Origin: Lachnospiraceae bacterium UBA5895
GTDB taxonomy: Bacteria; Bacillota; Clostridia; Lachnospirales; Lachnospiraceae
Assembly (NCBI GenBank): GCA_002431915.1
Contig: DJEP01000061.1
Location: 1-37,434 of the forward strand
Length of the DNA: 37,434 bases
Reading direction: 5' to 3'
The notes beneath the pieces are model-generated. The model was given only the letters and a program-made list of their open reading frames with translations, made no database searches and was not told the origin of the DNA. Numbering within the stretch: position 1 is the first letter of the stretch; each line of letters opens with the position of its first letter. Positions 7,534-15,413 of this stretch are shown piece by piece. Position numbers and translations under genes: made by a program.

Positions 7534-8973
7534 ATGAAAGAACTGGAACGAAGTAACTGGGTGGCAATGATATCTCATTTTGCAGTAAATATCTGTATGC
7601 TGATCTTCTGCGCAGCGGAAGTTAAAAACGGCACGGTGGGGATACCGGTACTGGTACTCATGTTGCTTTTTGGATTTGGACCACTGATTGCGGAAGTGAT
7701 TTTCTGGAAGAAGAGTCATGAATCTAAAGCAATTAAACATCTGGTAGCCATCGGATATGCATTGTTTTATTCTATTGTACTGTTTACGACGGAATCCAAC
7801 ATGGTATTTGTGTTTGTGGTACCGATGATGTTTGCGGTTATGCTGTACCATGATGTGAAGATTTTCGTTATGATCAATGTAGGTACGGTGTTAGAGAGCA
7901 TTCTGGTAGTGATCCTGGGAGCAACCACAGGAAAATTCGGATATCTGGGAATCGAGGCAGGTATCATTCAGATCGTTATGATGCTGCTGCTATGCTTCGT
8001 ATCCATCTATGCCACTACGGCAAACCAGAAGAGTTCCAATGAAAATATGAATGATATTCGGGATGCACAGGAGCGTACGGAGGCGACACTGAAGAGCGTT
8101 ACCGAGATGAGCAATCGCCTGGAGACGTCTGTAGCGGAGATCACAGTAGAACTGAATAAGTTAGAGACTGCGTTCGGCAGTACGAAAATGGCAATGGAAG
8201 AGGTATCCGTAGGATCCCAGGAATCTGCTGTAGCGGTCCAGAAACAGACCACCCAGACCGAGGCAATTCAGGAAAAAGTAAATGCGGTAGATGTGACAGC
8301 AGAAACAATCAATAAAAATATGGAACAGACACTGGCTGTGTTAGACACCGGCAAAAAGGATATGGCGGGATTGAAGAAGCAGGCAGAGGATTCCGCATTG
8401 AACAGTGAGCAGGCTGCGAAAAAGCTGGAGACACTGGATCATTACATGCAGGAGATGCATTCCATCGTGGAGATCATCAGCAAGATCGCCACACAGACAA
8501 GTCTCCTGGCACTGAATGCCAGCATTGAGGCTGCCAGAGCCGGCGAAGCGGGAAGAGGTTTCTCTGTAGTAGCTTCCGAGATCTCCGGAATGGCGACACA
8601 GACCAAGGATGCTACCGGTAATATTGCAGCATTGATCGACAATGTGTCTCATGCGATAGATGAGGTAGTGACCGTGATCCGTCAGATGATGGAGGGAATC
8701 AGCAGCCAGAAAGAGGGAACCATACGGGCTGCGGATAACTTCGTGGCAATCGAAGACAGCAGCTATGCTATCGTGGATAACCTGGCACATATGCTTCAGG
8801 ATGTGGAAGCACTGAAAGCTGCGAACCAGGAGATCGTGGATTCTATTCAGACCATTTCCGCAACGACGGAGGAAGTTTCCGCACATGCCAGTGAGACATT
8901 GGAAGCGGAAGAGCGTAACAGCGAGATCCTGAAGAAAATCACAGAAGAAATGAACGCTATGGCAGCAAAGTAA
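7534..8973 (+). CDS. Methyl-accepting chemotaxis protein with membrane-embedded N-terminus
   Basis: This 479-residue chemoreceptor is unlike the neighbouring one. The first ~165 residues form about six closely spaced hydrophobic helices with no sizeable extracellular loop, so sensing is probably within the membrane or cytoplasm. No HAMP domain is obvious; a short linker leads into a coiled coil. The signalling tip TSLLALNASIEAARAGEAGRGFS lies near residues 323-345. A predicted second helix of the hairpin follows to the C-terminus. Start: ATG with AAGGGGG about 11 bp upstream. It is probably cotranscribed with the M28 peptidase and GNAT genes that follow at gaps of 58 and 34 bp. The ligand cannot be inferred. 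Confidence 0.92.
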   Translation: MKELERSNWVAMISHFAVNICMLIFCAAEVKNGTVGIPVLVLMLLFGFGPLIAEVIFWKKSHESKAIKHLVAIGYALFYSIVLFTTESNMVFVFVVPMMFAVMLYHDVKIFVMINVGTVLESILVVILGATTGKFGYLGIEAGIIQIVMMLLLCFVSIYATTANQKSSNENMNDIRDAQERTEATLKSVTEMSNRLETSVAEITVELNKLETAFGSTKMAMEEVSVGSQESAVAVQKQTTQTEAIQEKVNAVDVTAETINKNMEQTLAVLDTGKKDMAGLKKQAEDSALNSEQAAKKLETLDHYMQEMHSIVEIISKIATQTSLLALNASIEAARAGEAGRGFSVVASEISGMATQTKDATGNIAALIDNVSHAIDEVVTVIRQMMEGISSQKEGTIRAADNFVAIEDSSYAIVDNLAHMLQDVEALKAANQEIVDSIQTISATTEEVSAHASETLEAEERNSEILKKITEEMNAMAAK

Positions 8974-9031
8974 CAGACAATGACAAAGTGGCAGGCGGAA
9001 TGCGATAATGACAGAGACGGAGTGACAGAAT

Positions 9032-11116
9032 ATGCATGACAACGGGGTAACCTTACAGAGAAAAATATTACAGAATCTGGATGTGAAGTATTCCTATGAG
9101 TTGGCAAAACGAATGGAACAGTTCAAATCCCATCCCGTTCTCGGGTATCGTACGGCAGGATCCAAAGCAGAATTTCAGACCGGCGAGATGCTGAAAGCGG
9201 AGATGGAACACTTAGGGCTGTCGGAAGTGACCAAGGATGCGGTCACCGTAGACGGCTGGGAGTTCCATAAGGCAACTTTAAGCTATCAGAATATTGCAGG
9301 AGAACCGGTATCTGTGGAGCTGGGAGCTTATCAGACGACTTTTGTGACGGACGGTCCCAAAGAGTTTTCCTTGATGTATCTGGGAAAAGGCACGGAAAAA
9401 GATTATGCGGACAAAGACGTAACGGGGAAGCTTGTACTGGTGGAGATCAACCAGAGAGATGAATGGTGGATCAACTATCCGGTCTATCAGGCACATCTGA
9501 AGGGAGCGGCAGCGTTGATAGCCGTACAGAGCGGCGGTTACGGTGAGATTGATGATGAAGCGCTGAATGCACAGGATATTGCCGGACCGGAGGATGCCCC
9601 TGCATTTTCCATATCCCGTAAGGATGCCGCCGGACTTCTGGAATTTTTGAAGGGAAAAGAAGAGATCACGGTAACTTTTGATGCGGATTCTAAGGTGACA
9701 CGAAACTGTACCACTTATAATATCGTAGGGAAAATTCCCGGCAGACATCCGGATCGAATGGTGCTGTTATCAGCCCATTATGATTCCTATTTTGACGGAT
9801 TCCAGGATGATAATACAGCCATTGCATTGCTGTTTGGTATTGCAAAGACACTGTTGGACAGTGAATTCCGACCGAACAATACCATTGTGATCTGTGCCAT
9901 GGCATCCGAGGAATGGGGCGTAGTGGATTCCAATTTCGACTGGTCTACGGGAGCCTATGAGCAGATCTTCACCGCACATCCCGAATGGGTAGGCAAGGTG
10001 ATTGCAGACCTGAACTTTGAGCTTCCTGCGTTGGCACATGGCACCAGAGCAAGGATCCGCAGCTGCTATGAATATGTCAGCTTCCTGGAGGAATATCTGG
10101 CGGATCTGCCGAATCTAACCCAGGCATATCCGGAGGAGACGGCGGTGACTTCTCCCATTGAGACCTGGTCGGATGATTTCTCCATGGCGATTGCAGGTGT
10201 ACCGTCCATGGTCAATGATTTTACCGGTGGAAGCTTTATGGAGACCCATTATCACTCCCAGTTCGACAATGATGATTTTTACGACGAACAGGTATACCGC
10301 CTTCATCATGAGCTGTTTGCCCTGCTGATTCTGGCGTTGGATGAGACGGCAGTGGTGCCGTTACAGTTTTCCTCTGTGGTACAGAGGATCCGTAAGGGAC
10401 TGGAACAGTGCCGGGAGATCTGTTATCGTGCCGATGTGACCGGACAGCTGGGAGAGAAAAAGCGACTTTTGCTTGAAAAAATCGAAGAACTGGAGACCTT
10501 AAGCGACAGAGCGCTCAGAAAGTGCAGAGAAGAATACGAACAGGTTACGGAATACAACCGCAACTATAAACAGCTGCTCAGGGATGGAAAATACGACGAG
10601 GCGGAAGAACTTTTCCGGCAGACCAGACCGGTGGAAGAGAAGCTGCTCGCACAGTTTAAGCAGGAACAGGATGCTTTTGTAAGGATTGACTGGTACGGAA
10701 ATGTGTTGTATCCTCATGAAATATGCAGTACGAATTTAAGACTTCTGGGCGGAGCGGTGAGAAATCTGAAGGAACAGAGACTTTCCTCCGCACTTCGCAA
10801 ACTCTACCAGGTGGATAATAATGCCTATGCCTTTAATTTTGACGAAGAGGTATACAGGCATTTTACGGATTATGTGTTCCATCAGCCGAAGGAGCGCCTG
10901 AAATGGGGCTATGGAAGACTTTTGGAGCATGAGAATCTGTATGGAACGGTAAAACAGCTCCTGGAAAAAGAAAAAATGGCTGCGTCCGGGATGACGGAGA
11001 TGGATTACCGGGAGGACATAGACAATCTGGAACAGGCTTGCTCCAAGCTGGTGACCGGTCTTGTGAATATTCTGGAGCAGATGCAGGAAGCTGTTGTCAA
11101 AATTTTTGAATTATAA
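9032..11116 (+). CDS. M28 family zinc aminopeptidase, cytoplasmic
   Basis: This 694-residue protein lacks a signal peptide. Order of parts: an N-terminal segment, a PA-like insert (about 100-215), then an M28 di-zinc peptidase core. Probable metal ligands and catalytic residues are His in SAHYDS (near 249), Asp in QDDN (near 259), the Glu pair in SEEWG (near 292), Asp in ADLNFE and His in THYHSQFDND. The last ~250 residues are a helical, charged extension rich in E and K that I do not recognise. Likely role: removal of N-terminal amino acids from peptides. The spacing suggests an operon with the upstream chemoreceptor and the downstream acetyltransferase, which could link peptide sensing with peptide use (inference). 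Confidence 0.88.
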   Translation: MHDNGVTLQRKILQNLDVKYSYELAKRMEQFKSHPVLGYRTAGSKAEFQTGEMLKAEMEHLGLSEVTKDAVTVDGWEFHKATLSYQNIAGEPVSVELGAYQTTFVTDGPKEFSLMYLGKGTEKDYADKDVTGKLVLVEINQRDEWWINYPVYQAHLKGAAALIAVQSGGYGEIDDEALNAQDIAGPEDAPAFSISRKDAAGLLEFLKGKEEITVTFDADSKVTRNCTTYNIVGKIPGRHPDRMVLLSAHYDSYFDGFQDDNTAIALLFGIAKTLLDSEFRPNNTIVICAMASEEWGVVDSNFDWSTGAYEQIFTAHPEWVGKVIADLNFELPALAHGTRARIRSCYEYVSFLEEYLADLPNLTQAYPEETAVTSPIETWSDDFSMAIAGVPSMVNDFTGGSFMETHYHSQFDNDDFYDEQVYRLHHELFALLILALDETAVVPLQFSSVVQRIRKGLEQCREICYRADVTGQLGEKKRLLLEKIEELETLSDRALRKCREEYEQVTEYNRNYKQLLRDGKYDEAEELFRQTRPVEEKLLAQFKQEQDAFVRIDWYGNVLYPHEICSTNLRLLGGAVRNLKEQRLSSALRKLYQVDNNAYAFNFDEEVYRHFTDYVFHQPKERLKWGYGRLLEHENLYGTVKQLLEKEKMAASGMTEMDYREDIDNLEQACSKLVTGLVNILEQMQEAVVKIFEL

Positions 11117-11150
11117 TAATGATAATTAGGAGATAGCGGGTAATACAATT

Positions 11151-11786
11151 ATGGAAAGTGATAAATTATATCGTGTGCAGAAGGAAGACCTTCCGAAAGT
11201 GGAGCAGATGCTGAATCAGTGCTTTGCACATGATCCCTTGTATGAGACACTGATACCGGATCCGGAGATCCGTAAACACTTAATGCCGGAACTGTTCAAA
11301 TGTGACATGGATGAATTTTATGCCACATGTGAGATTTTCGCTGACAGCGCTGAACTGAACAGTGTGCTGGTGGTATCGGATGAAGCGGAGCCTTACAACG
11401 TATTTCAGTTCTATTTTACAGAGGCAATGGCAGCGTTGCAGACAGACTCTTATCTGATTAAAGAGGATCCTTCCCTGAAGACCTTCCGGAATTTTATGAA
11501 GGGGGAGGATTATCTGAATTCCAGCTGGACGGATCAGCTGCATCAGAACCAGCGGCTGCACATTATCTACCTGGCGGTGGATCCCACCATGCAGCATCAC
11601 GGGATCGCTGCGGAGCTTCTGGAGGAAGCCATTGATTACGCCCAGAAACACAAACTGATGATTTCCCTGGAGACACACAATCCGAAAAATGTGGAATTCT
11701 ATAAAAAGTTCGGATTCAAGGTATATGGTGTGATGGAGAAAAATTTTCCCTTAAAACAGTACTGCCTGATCCGGGAAGTGCAGTAA
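11151..11786 (+). CDS. GNAT family N-acetyltransferase
   Basis: This 211-residue protein has the GNAT fold in its C-terminal half. IIYLAVDPTMQHHGIAAELLEEAI (about 141-164) matches the acetyl-CoA pyrophosphate-binding motif A (consensus Q/RxxGxG/A), here QHHGIA. NPKNVEFYKKFGFKVYG (about 178-194) is motif B. The N-terminal half is atypical, and its opening YRVQKEDLPKVEQMLNQCF is the usual first strand-helix. It would transfer an acetyl group from acetyl-CoA to an unknown amine. It is 34 bp downstream of the M28 gene and precedes a terminator, so it ends the likely operon starting at 7440. Confidence 0.88.
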   Translation: MESDKLYRVQKEDLPKVEQMLNQCFAHDPLYETLIPDPEIRKHLMPELFKCDMDEFYATCEIFADSAELNSVLVVSDEAEPYNVFQFYFTEAMAALQTDSYLIKEDPSLKTFRNFMKGEDYLNSSWTDQLHQNQRLHIIYLAVDPTMQHHGIAAELLEEAIDYAQKHKLMISLETHNPKNVEFYKKFGFKVYGVMEKNFPLKQYCLIREVQ

Positions 11787-11805
11787 ATACAGGAAATGCA
11801 ACTGT

Positions 11806-11854
11806 CGGTTGACAAAATTACAAGGGCACTTGGTAGTTGTCAACCGGCTCTTTT
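11806..11854. terminator. Large-loop inverted repeat: terminator and/or operator
   Basis: Ten perfectly paired bases, CGGTTGACAA (11806-11815) and TTGTCAACCG (11837-11846), enclose a 21-base loop and are followed by GCTCTTTT. This works as a terminator for the acetyltransferase gene. Its position ahead of the XRE regulator gene, with TTGACA inside the left arm and TATGAT at 11857-11862, also fits an autoregulatory operator. The two readings are not exclusive. Confidence 0.6.
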
Positions 11855-11916
11855 GTTATGATTTTTCATGTCGACGAGATCTGTGCACAAGAAAACATGA
11901 AGAAAAGAAAGAGAGA

Positions 11917-12918
11917 ATGAAAATGATCCTGTCAGAAAAAATTATGATGCTGCGCAAAAAAAACGGATGGTCTCAGGAGGAGCTGGCGGAGCGGCTGGAT
12001 ATCTCCAGGCAGTCAGTATCCAAATGGGAGAGTGGAGCCTCCATTCCCGATCTGGAACGTATCGTGAATATGAGCCAGCTGTTCGGGGTTACCACGGACT
12101 ATCTGTTAAAAGATGAAATCGAAGAGGCGGAATTCGCCGATGGAACGACACCGGAGATCACAGAGGGAAAAGTGATCACAGTGGAGGAAGCCAATACTTT
12201 TTTGGAAGCTACGAAAAAATATGCTGCCCGGATTGCTCCGGCGGTATCTCTGTGCGTGCTGTCTCCGATTATACTGTTGTGGCTGTCGGGCATGGCGGAG
12301 ACCGGCAGAGGATCGATAACGGAAGATGCTGCGGGAGGAGTCGGTGTGATCGTGCTGTTATTGATGGTGGCAGTTGCGGTGGCGGTATTTCTTCTCACCG
12401 GAATTCCGTACAATAAATACGAATATCTGGAAAAAGAAAAACTGACACTTAAGTATGGCGTGTCAGGAATCGTGGAAAAAGCAAAAGAAACCTTTGCGGG
12501 AACCTATCGGATCTGCATCGCGCTTGGCGTGGTATTGTGCATCCTGGGAGTGATACCTCTGTTGATCGTATCCTTTTTTTTCGGGGATAATGATTATGCG
12601 GTGATCCTTGCGGTAGATGTGCTGCTTATGATAGTGGCAGCTGCTGTATGGCTGTTTGTGTGGTCCGGTATTATCTGGGGCGGTTTTCAGAAACTGCTTC
12701 AGGAAGGGGATTACACGGTAGAAAATAAGATGGTTCAGAAAAAATATGAACATGTGACAGCCATATACTGGTGTATTTGGACAGCGATCTATCTGGCGAT
12801 CAGCCTGCCGACGATGCGCTGGGATATTACCTGGGTCGTATGGCCGGTGGCGGGCGTGTTGTTTGCGGCACTTCTGGCGTTTTTGAAGATAAAGAACCGG
12901 AAAACAGAGCGGGAATAA
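11917..12918 (+). CDS. XRE family transcriptional regulator with membrane domain
   Basis: The protein has about 334 residues. The N-terminal 60 residues are a typical HTH_3: SEKIMMLRKKNGWSQEELAERL, DISRQSVSKWESGASIPDLE. From about residue 100 there are five or six hydrophobic segments, so the DNA-binding domain is tethered to the membrane. Such proteins are common in Clostridia and usually have no known signal. The start is ATG 11917 (another ATG at 11923) behind a weak purine-rich site. Upstream in-frame codons to 11809 lack family similarity and overlap the hairpin, so I exclude them. The next gene, LspA-like, begins 51 bp later and is probably cotranscribed. Confidence 0.85.
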   Translation: MKMILSEKIMMLRKKNGWSQEELAERLDISRQSVSKWESGASIPDLERIVNMSQLFGVTTDYLLKDEIEEAEFADGTTPEITEGKVITVEEANTFLEATKKYAARIAPAVSLCVLSPIILLWLSGMAETGRGSITEDAAGGVGVIVLLLMVAVAVAVFLLTGIPYNKYEYLEKEKLTLKYGVSGIVEKAKETFAGTYRICIALGVVLCILGVIPLLIVSFFFGDNDYAVILAVDVLLMIVAAAVWLFVWSGIIWGGFQKLLQEGDYTVENKMVQKKYEHVTAIYWCIWTAIYLAISLPTMRWDITWVVWPVAGVLFAALLAFLKIKNRKTERE

Positions 12919-12969
12919 GCAGATTCCAAAGGACAATGCGGACAGGCAGGAGATAAAGGAGCGGAACGT

Positions 12970-13422
12970 ATGACAGTAATATGTCTTGTGGTTTTGGCAG
13001 AAATCTTCTGGGGAGATTTCTTCCTGAAAAATTATATAGAGTCCCATGTGGAGGAACGGGAAGAACGGGAGATCTGCCGTGGAAAACTTCTGATCCGCAA
13101 GCATCACAACAAAGGAATGATGCTGAATGCCGGGCAAAAAAAGAGAAAGCTGGTAGCTGCAGTTTCCCTGGTGTTTACACTGCTATTGACCGCTGTCTTT
13201 ATCGTGAGCCTGGGACACCGCGGCAACAATCTGCTGCGTCTGGGACTGTCACTGTTACTGGGAGGCGCTTTCAGTAATACCTATGACCGTCTCCGCAGGG
13301 GGTATGTGGTGGATTATGTGAGCTTCCCGGTGAAATGGCAGCGATTCCGTCAAATCGTATTTAATTGTTCGGATTTCTGCATTATCATCGGAGCACTTGT
13401 TACGACGCTGGGGATGTTGTAA
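12970..13422 (+). CDS. Signal peptidase II-like (LspA) membrane protein, divergent
   Basis: This is a 150-residue, multi-helix protein. The LspA motifs can be traced in order: GDFFLKNYIE near residue 16 in place of DQxTK; HNKGMMLN near 50 in place of NxGAAF; GGAFSNTYDRLRRGYVVDYVSF near 97-118 (consensus GGAxGNxxDR...G.VvDfi), keeping the first catalytic Asp; and FNCSDFCIIIG near 131-141, keeping the second. LspA cleaves prolipoprotein signal peptides ahead of the lipidated cysteine. Both catalytic aspartates are present, but the first two motifs are degenerate, so it may be a specialised or paralogous copy. It follows a membrane XRE regulator with an AAGGAG site, suggesting one operon. Confidence 0.7.
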   Translation: MTVICLVVLAEIFWGDFFLKNYIESHVEEREEREICRGKLLIRKHHNKGMMLNAGQKKRKLVAAVSLVFTLLLTAVFIVSLGHRGNNLLRLGLSLLLGGAFSNTYDRLRRGYVVDYVSFPVKWQRFRQIVFNCSDFCIIIGALVTTLGML

Positions 13423-13446
13423 TGTGGGGTTGTCGTAATCCCCACG

Positions 13447-13686
13447 AACGCCCGCGGCGGACGGAACATCCTTCCGAGGTGTCAGGTCTCCGGGTATGAA
13501 TTTTCTACGAAAAGTGAATAAGTTTTTCTCATTATGACGGAGCCGCCTACAGACGCCATCCATGGCGTCAATCGGCTGACGCGGACATCGTGTCCGCTTT
13601 CCCCCTGATGTTCAACACTTTTCAAGAAAATGTCAACACCCTCCGACAAACATCCTCGGAAGGACATTCCGCCTGTCGTGGGCGTT
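13447..13686. repeat. ~240-bp long-inverted-repeat (MITE-like or structured RNA) element
   Basis: Two 33-bp ends (13447-13479 and 13654-13686) are inverted copies matching at 27 positions. The ends are AACGCCC and GGGCGTT, and they share an 11-bp block TCCTTCCGAGG. Weaker complementarity continues inward (an ATTTTCT...GAAAAGTG block matches its counterpart). Two perfect hairpins lie at the centre: GACGCCAT/ATGGCGTC (from about 13552) and GCGGACA/TGTCCGC (from about 13580). No coding frame, transposase or clear target-site duplication is visible. A separate small hairpin GTGGGG/CCCCAC (13424-13445) precedes it, directly after the LspA-like stop codon. It could be a non-autonomous mobile repeat or a long folded RNA. 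Confidence 0.6.
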
Positions 13687-13753
13687 CTGTGTTTTGGAAA
13701 AACCAGTAAGCCTAACTCGTGTTACTGATTTCTGTATTCCTCCAAGTCATTTA

Positions 13754-14018
13754 CATGCTTAATTCCTGTTTTCAAATTTTATACATGTGTTTTCCTGGTT
13801 ATCATACATGCTGGATCATTATCTTTTGCATATAGGTATGTATTTTCGGGCTTGTTATACATACCTAATTCATGCTTTTGAATTGTTTGCATGTGTTTCC
13901 TATTTTTTTGTACATACCTAATTCATGTTTTTGAATTGTCCACATGTATTTCTTGATTTTTCGCACATACTAGATTCTTGTTTTTAACTTCCGCACATGT
14001 ATTCTCAAATATTCTGCC
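13754..14018. repeat. Degenerate tandem array, five units of exactly 53 bp
   Basis: Units start at 13754, 13807, 13860, 13913 and 13966, each beginning CATGC or CATAC and each exactly 53 bp long. A shorter, worn unit (about 50 bp) precedes them. Units 3 and 4 are most alike (CATACCTAATTCATG, then TTTTGAATTG). Inside each unit a second CATG/TATG-type start occurs at offset 30, so the array alternates 30- and 23-bp half-units: CATxxxTAATTC... and CATGTxTTT.... The period is not a multiple of three and the region is full of stops, so it is noncoding. It is very T-rich on the plus strand. It lies between two convergent genes. Confidence 0.8.
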
Positions 14019-14052
14019 TGAATAATTGGGATATTTTTCGTAACTCAGCAGA

Positions 14053-14108
14053 AAAGGACTGCTCCCTTGGGCGTAGCTAGCATCCGAGCCTAGGGCGGGC
14101 AGTCCTTT
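14053..14108. terminator. Long structured hairpin, possible bidirectional terminator
   Basis: A 10-bp outer stem AAAGGACTGC (14053-14062) and GCAGTCCTTT (14099-14108) encloses an inner, imperfect CCCTTGGGC/GCCTAGGG stem and a GCTAGC palindrome. Short T runs flank the outer stem on both strands. It lies at the end of the 53-bp array and downstream of the prs terminator, so it may insulate the convergent units or end a transcript of the array. Confidence 0.55.
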
Positions 14109-14161
14109 CTACGTGGATTTTAGAACAACTATTTAATTAACTCTCAAGTGTTACACGATGC

Positions 14162-14187
14162 AAAAAAGGTGAGCTTTACAGCTCACC
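14162..14187 (-). terminator. Terminator of the prs operon
   Basis: On the minus strand, GGTGAGCT and AGCTCACC (14180-14187 and 14168-14175) pair around a 4-base loop and are followed by six Ts (14162-14167). The prs stop codon lies in the loop, so the gene ends inside its own terminator, as the first MATE gene does. Confidence 0.9.
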
Positions 14188-15360
14188 CTTCTTGTATTTG
14201 GAAACGATATTCTGAATTCTTTCATTCGGATTCAGCAGATCGCTGATGGAAGAATCGTGGTTCAAAGTATCAATGATGTAAGCAATGTACTTACTCATAT
14301 CACAGTTGATGTACCATTCTCTCTGGAGCAGTTCCGGAGTCTGGTAGATCAGATTGGTGGTCAGAACCTTATCGATGATACCGTTCTCGTAAGCCTTATC
14401 GAACTTGTCAAGACCGTTGGTGAAGAGACCGAAGGTGGAGAAGACGAAGATCTTGTTGGCCTTGCGCTCCTTCAGTGCAGCGGCAACTTCCAGCATGCTT
14501 TCGCCGGAGGAGATCATGTCATCGATGATGATCATATCCTTGCCCTCTACGCTGGTGCCCAGGAACTCATGAGCTACGATGGGGTTGCGACCGTTGACAA
14601 TCTTGGTGTAATCTCTTCTCTTATAGAACATGCCCATATCCAGACCGAGAACGTTGGCAATGTAGATAGCACGTCCCATACCGCCTTCATCCGGGCTGAT
14701 GACCATCATGTGGCTGGAATCTAACTGCAGATCCTTCACATTGCGAAGCAGACCCTTGATGAACTGGTATGCGGGCTGTACAGTCTCGAAACCATGCAGA
14801 GGAATCGCATTCTGTACACGGGGATCGTGAGCATCGAAGGTGATGATGTTGTCTACGCCCATGCTTACCAGCTCCTGCAGCGCCAGTGCGCAGTCTAAGG
14901 ACTCACGGGAAGTTCTCTTGTGCTGACGGCTCTCATACAGGAAAGGCATAATGACTGTAATACGGCGGGCTTTACCACCTACGGCGGCGATGATACGTTT
15001 CAGATCCTGATAGTGATCATCGGGAGACATGTGGTTCTCTTTTCCGCACAGGGAATAGGTCATGGAATAGTTCAATACATCTACTAACAGATAGAGGTCG
15101 GTACCGCGGACGGATTCTAAGATCTGACCTTTTGCTTCACCGGAACCGAAACGGGGTACTTTGGCATCCAGGAGATAGGAATCTCTCTGATAACCTGCAA
15201 ATGCCAGAGAGTCTTTATGCTCGCTTTCTCTCTCTGCTCTCCATTTTACAAGATACTGGTCTACCTTTTCGCCTAAGGACTTGCAGCCGGGCAGGGAAAT
15301 GATACCCAGAGAGCCGACAGGGATAGTCTCCAGATTTCTTTTTTCTTCACGATTCGCCAT
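14176..15360 (-). CDS. prs: Ribose-phosphate pyrophosphokinase (PRPP synthetase)
   Basis: This cytoplasmic enzyme makes PRPP from ribose 5-phosphate and ATP for nucleotide, histidine and tryptophan synthesis. Visible motifs are FDAHDPRVQNAIPLHGFETV (metal-ATP region and flexible loop), SPDEGGMGRA, and the PRPP-binding loop MIIIDDMISSGESM. At about 394 residues it is longer than the classical ~315-residue enzyme. Extra sequence is at the N-terminus and around the C-terminal region (LNPNERIQNIVSKYKKGEL), a form seen in some Clostridia. I chose ATG 15360 because GTGAGG lies 9 bp upstream; a GTG at 15375 is less likely. It is the last gene of the dnaB-like/dnaI/prs operon (54-bp gap). Confidence 0.93.
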   Translation of the reverse strand: MANREEKRNLETIPVGSLGIISLPGCKSLGEKVDQYLVKWRAERESEHKDSLAFAGYQRDSYLLDAKVPRFGSGEAKGQILESVRGTDLYLLVDVLNYSMTYSLCGKENHMSPDDHYQDLKRIIAAVGGKARRITVIMPFLYESRQHKRTSRESLDCALALQELVSMGVDNIITFDAHDPRVQNAIPLHGFETVQPAYQFIKGLLRNVKDLQLDSSHMMVISPDEGGMGRAIYIANVLGLDMGMFYKRRDYTKIVNGRNPIVAHEFLGTSVEGKDMIIIDDMISSGESMLEVAAALKERKANKIFVFSTFGLFTNGLDKFDKAYENGIIDKVLTTNLIYQTPELLQREWYINCDMSKYIAYIIDTLNHDSSISDLLNPNERIQNIVSKYKKGEL

Positions 15361-15413
15361 TGGGGTGATCCTCACTTTCTGATTCTGTATACTGCTTTGT
15401 TACAAACAAATAA

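Noticed and set aside
13447..13686. Integron attC site
   Set aside because: The arms begin AACGCCC and end GGGCGTT, but the RYYYAAC/GTTRRRY core arrangement does not fit at the ends, and no integrase or cassette genes are present.
13754..14018. CRISPR array
   Set aside because: The regular spacing is suggestive, but no part of the unit is invariant, the 30/23-bp parts are both degenerate, and no cas gene is in the window.
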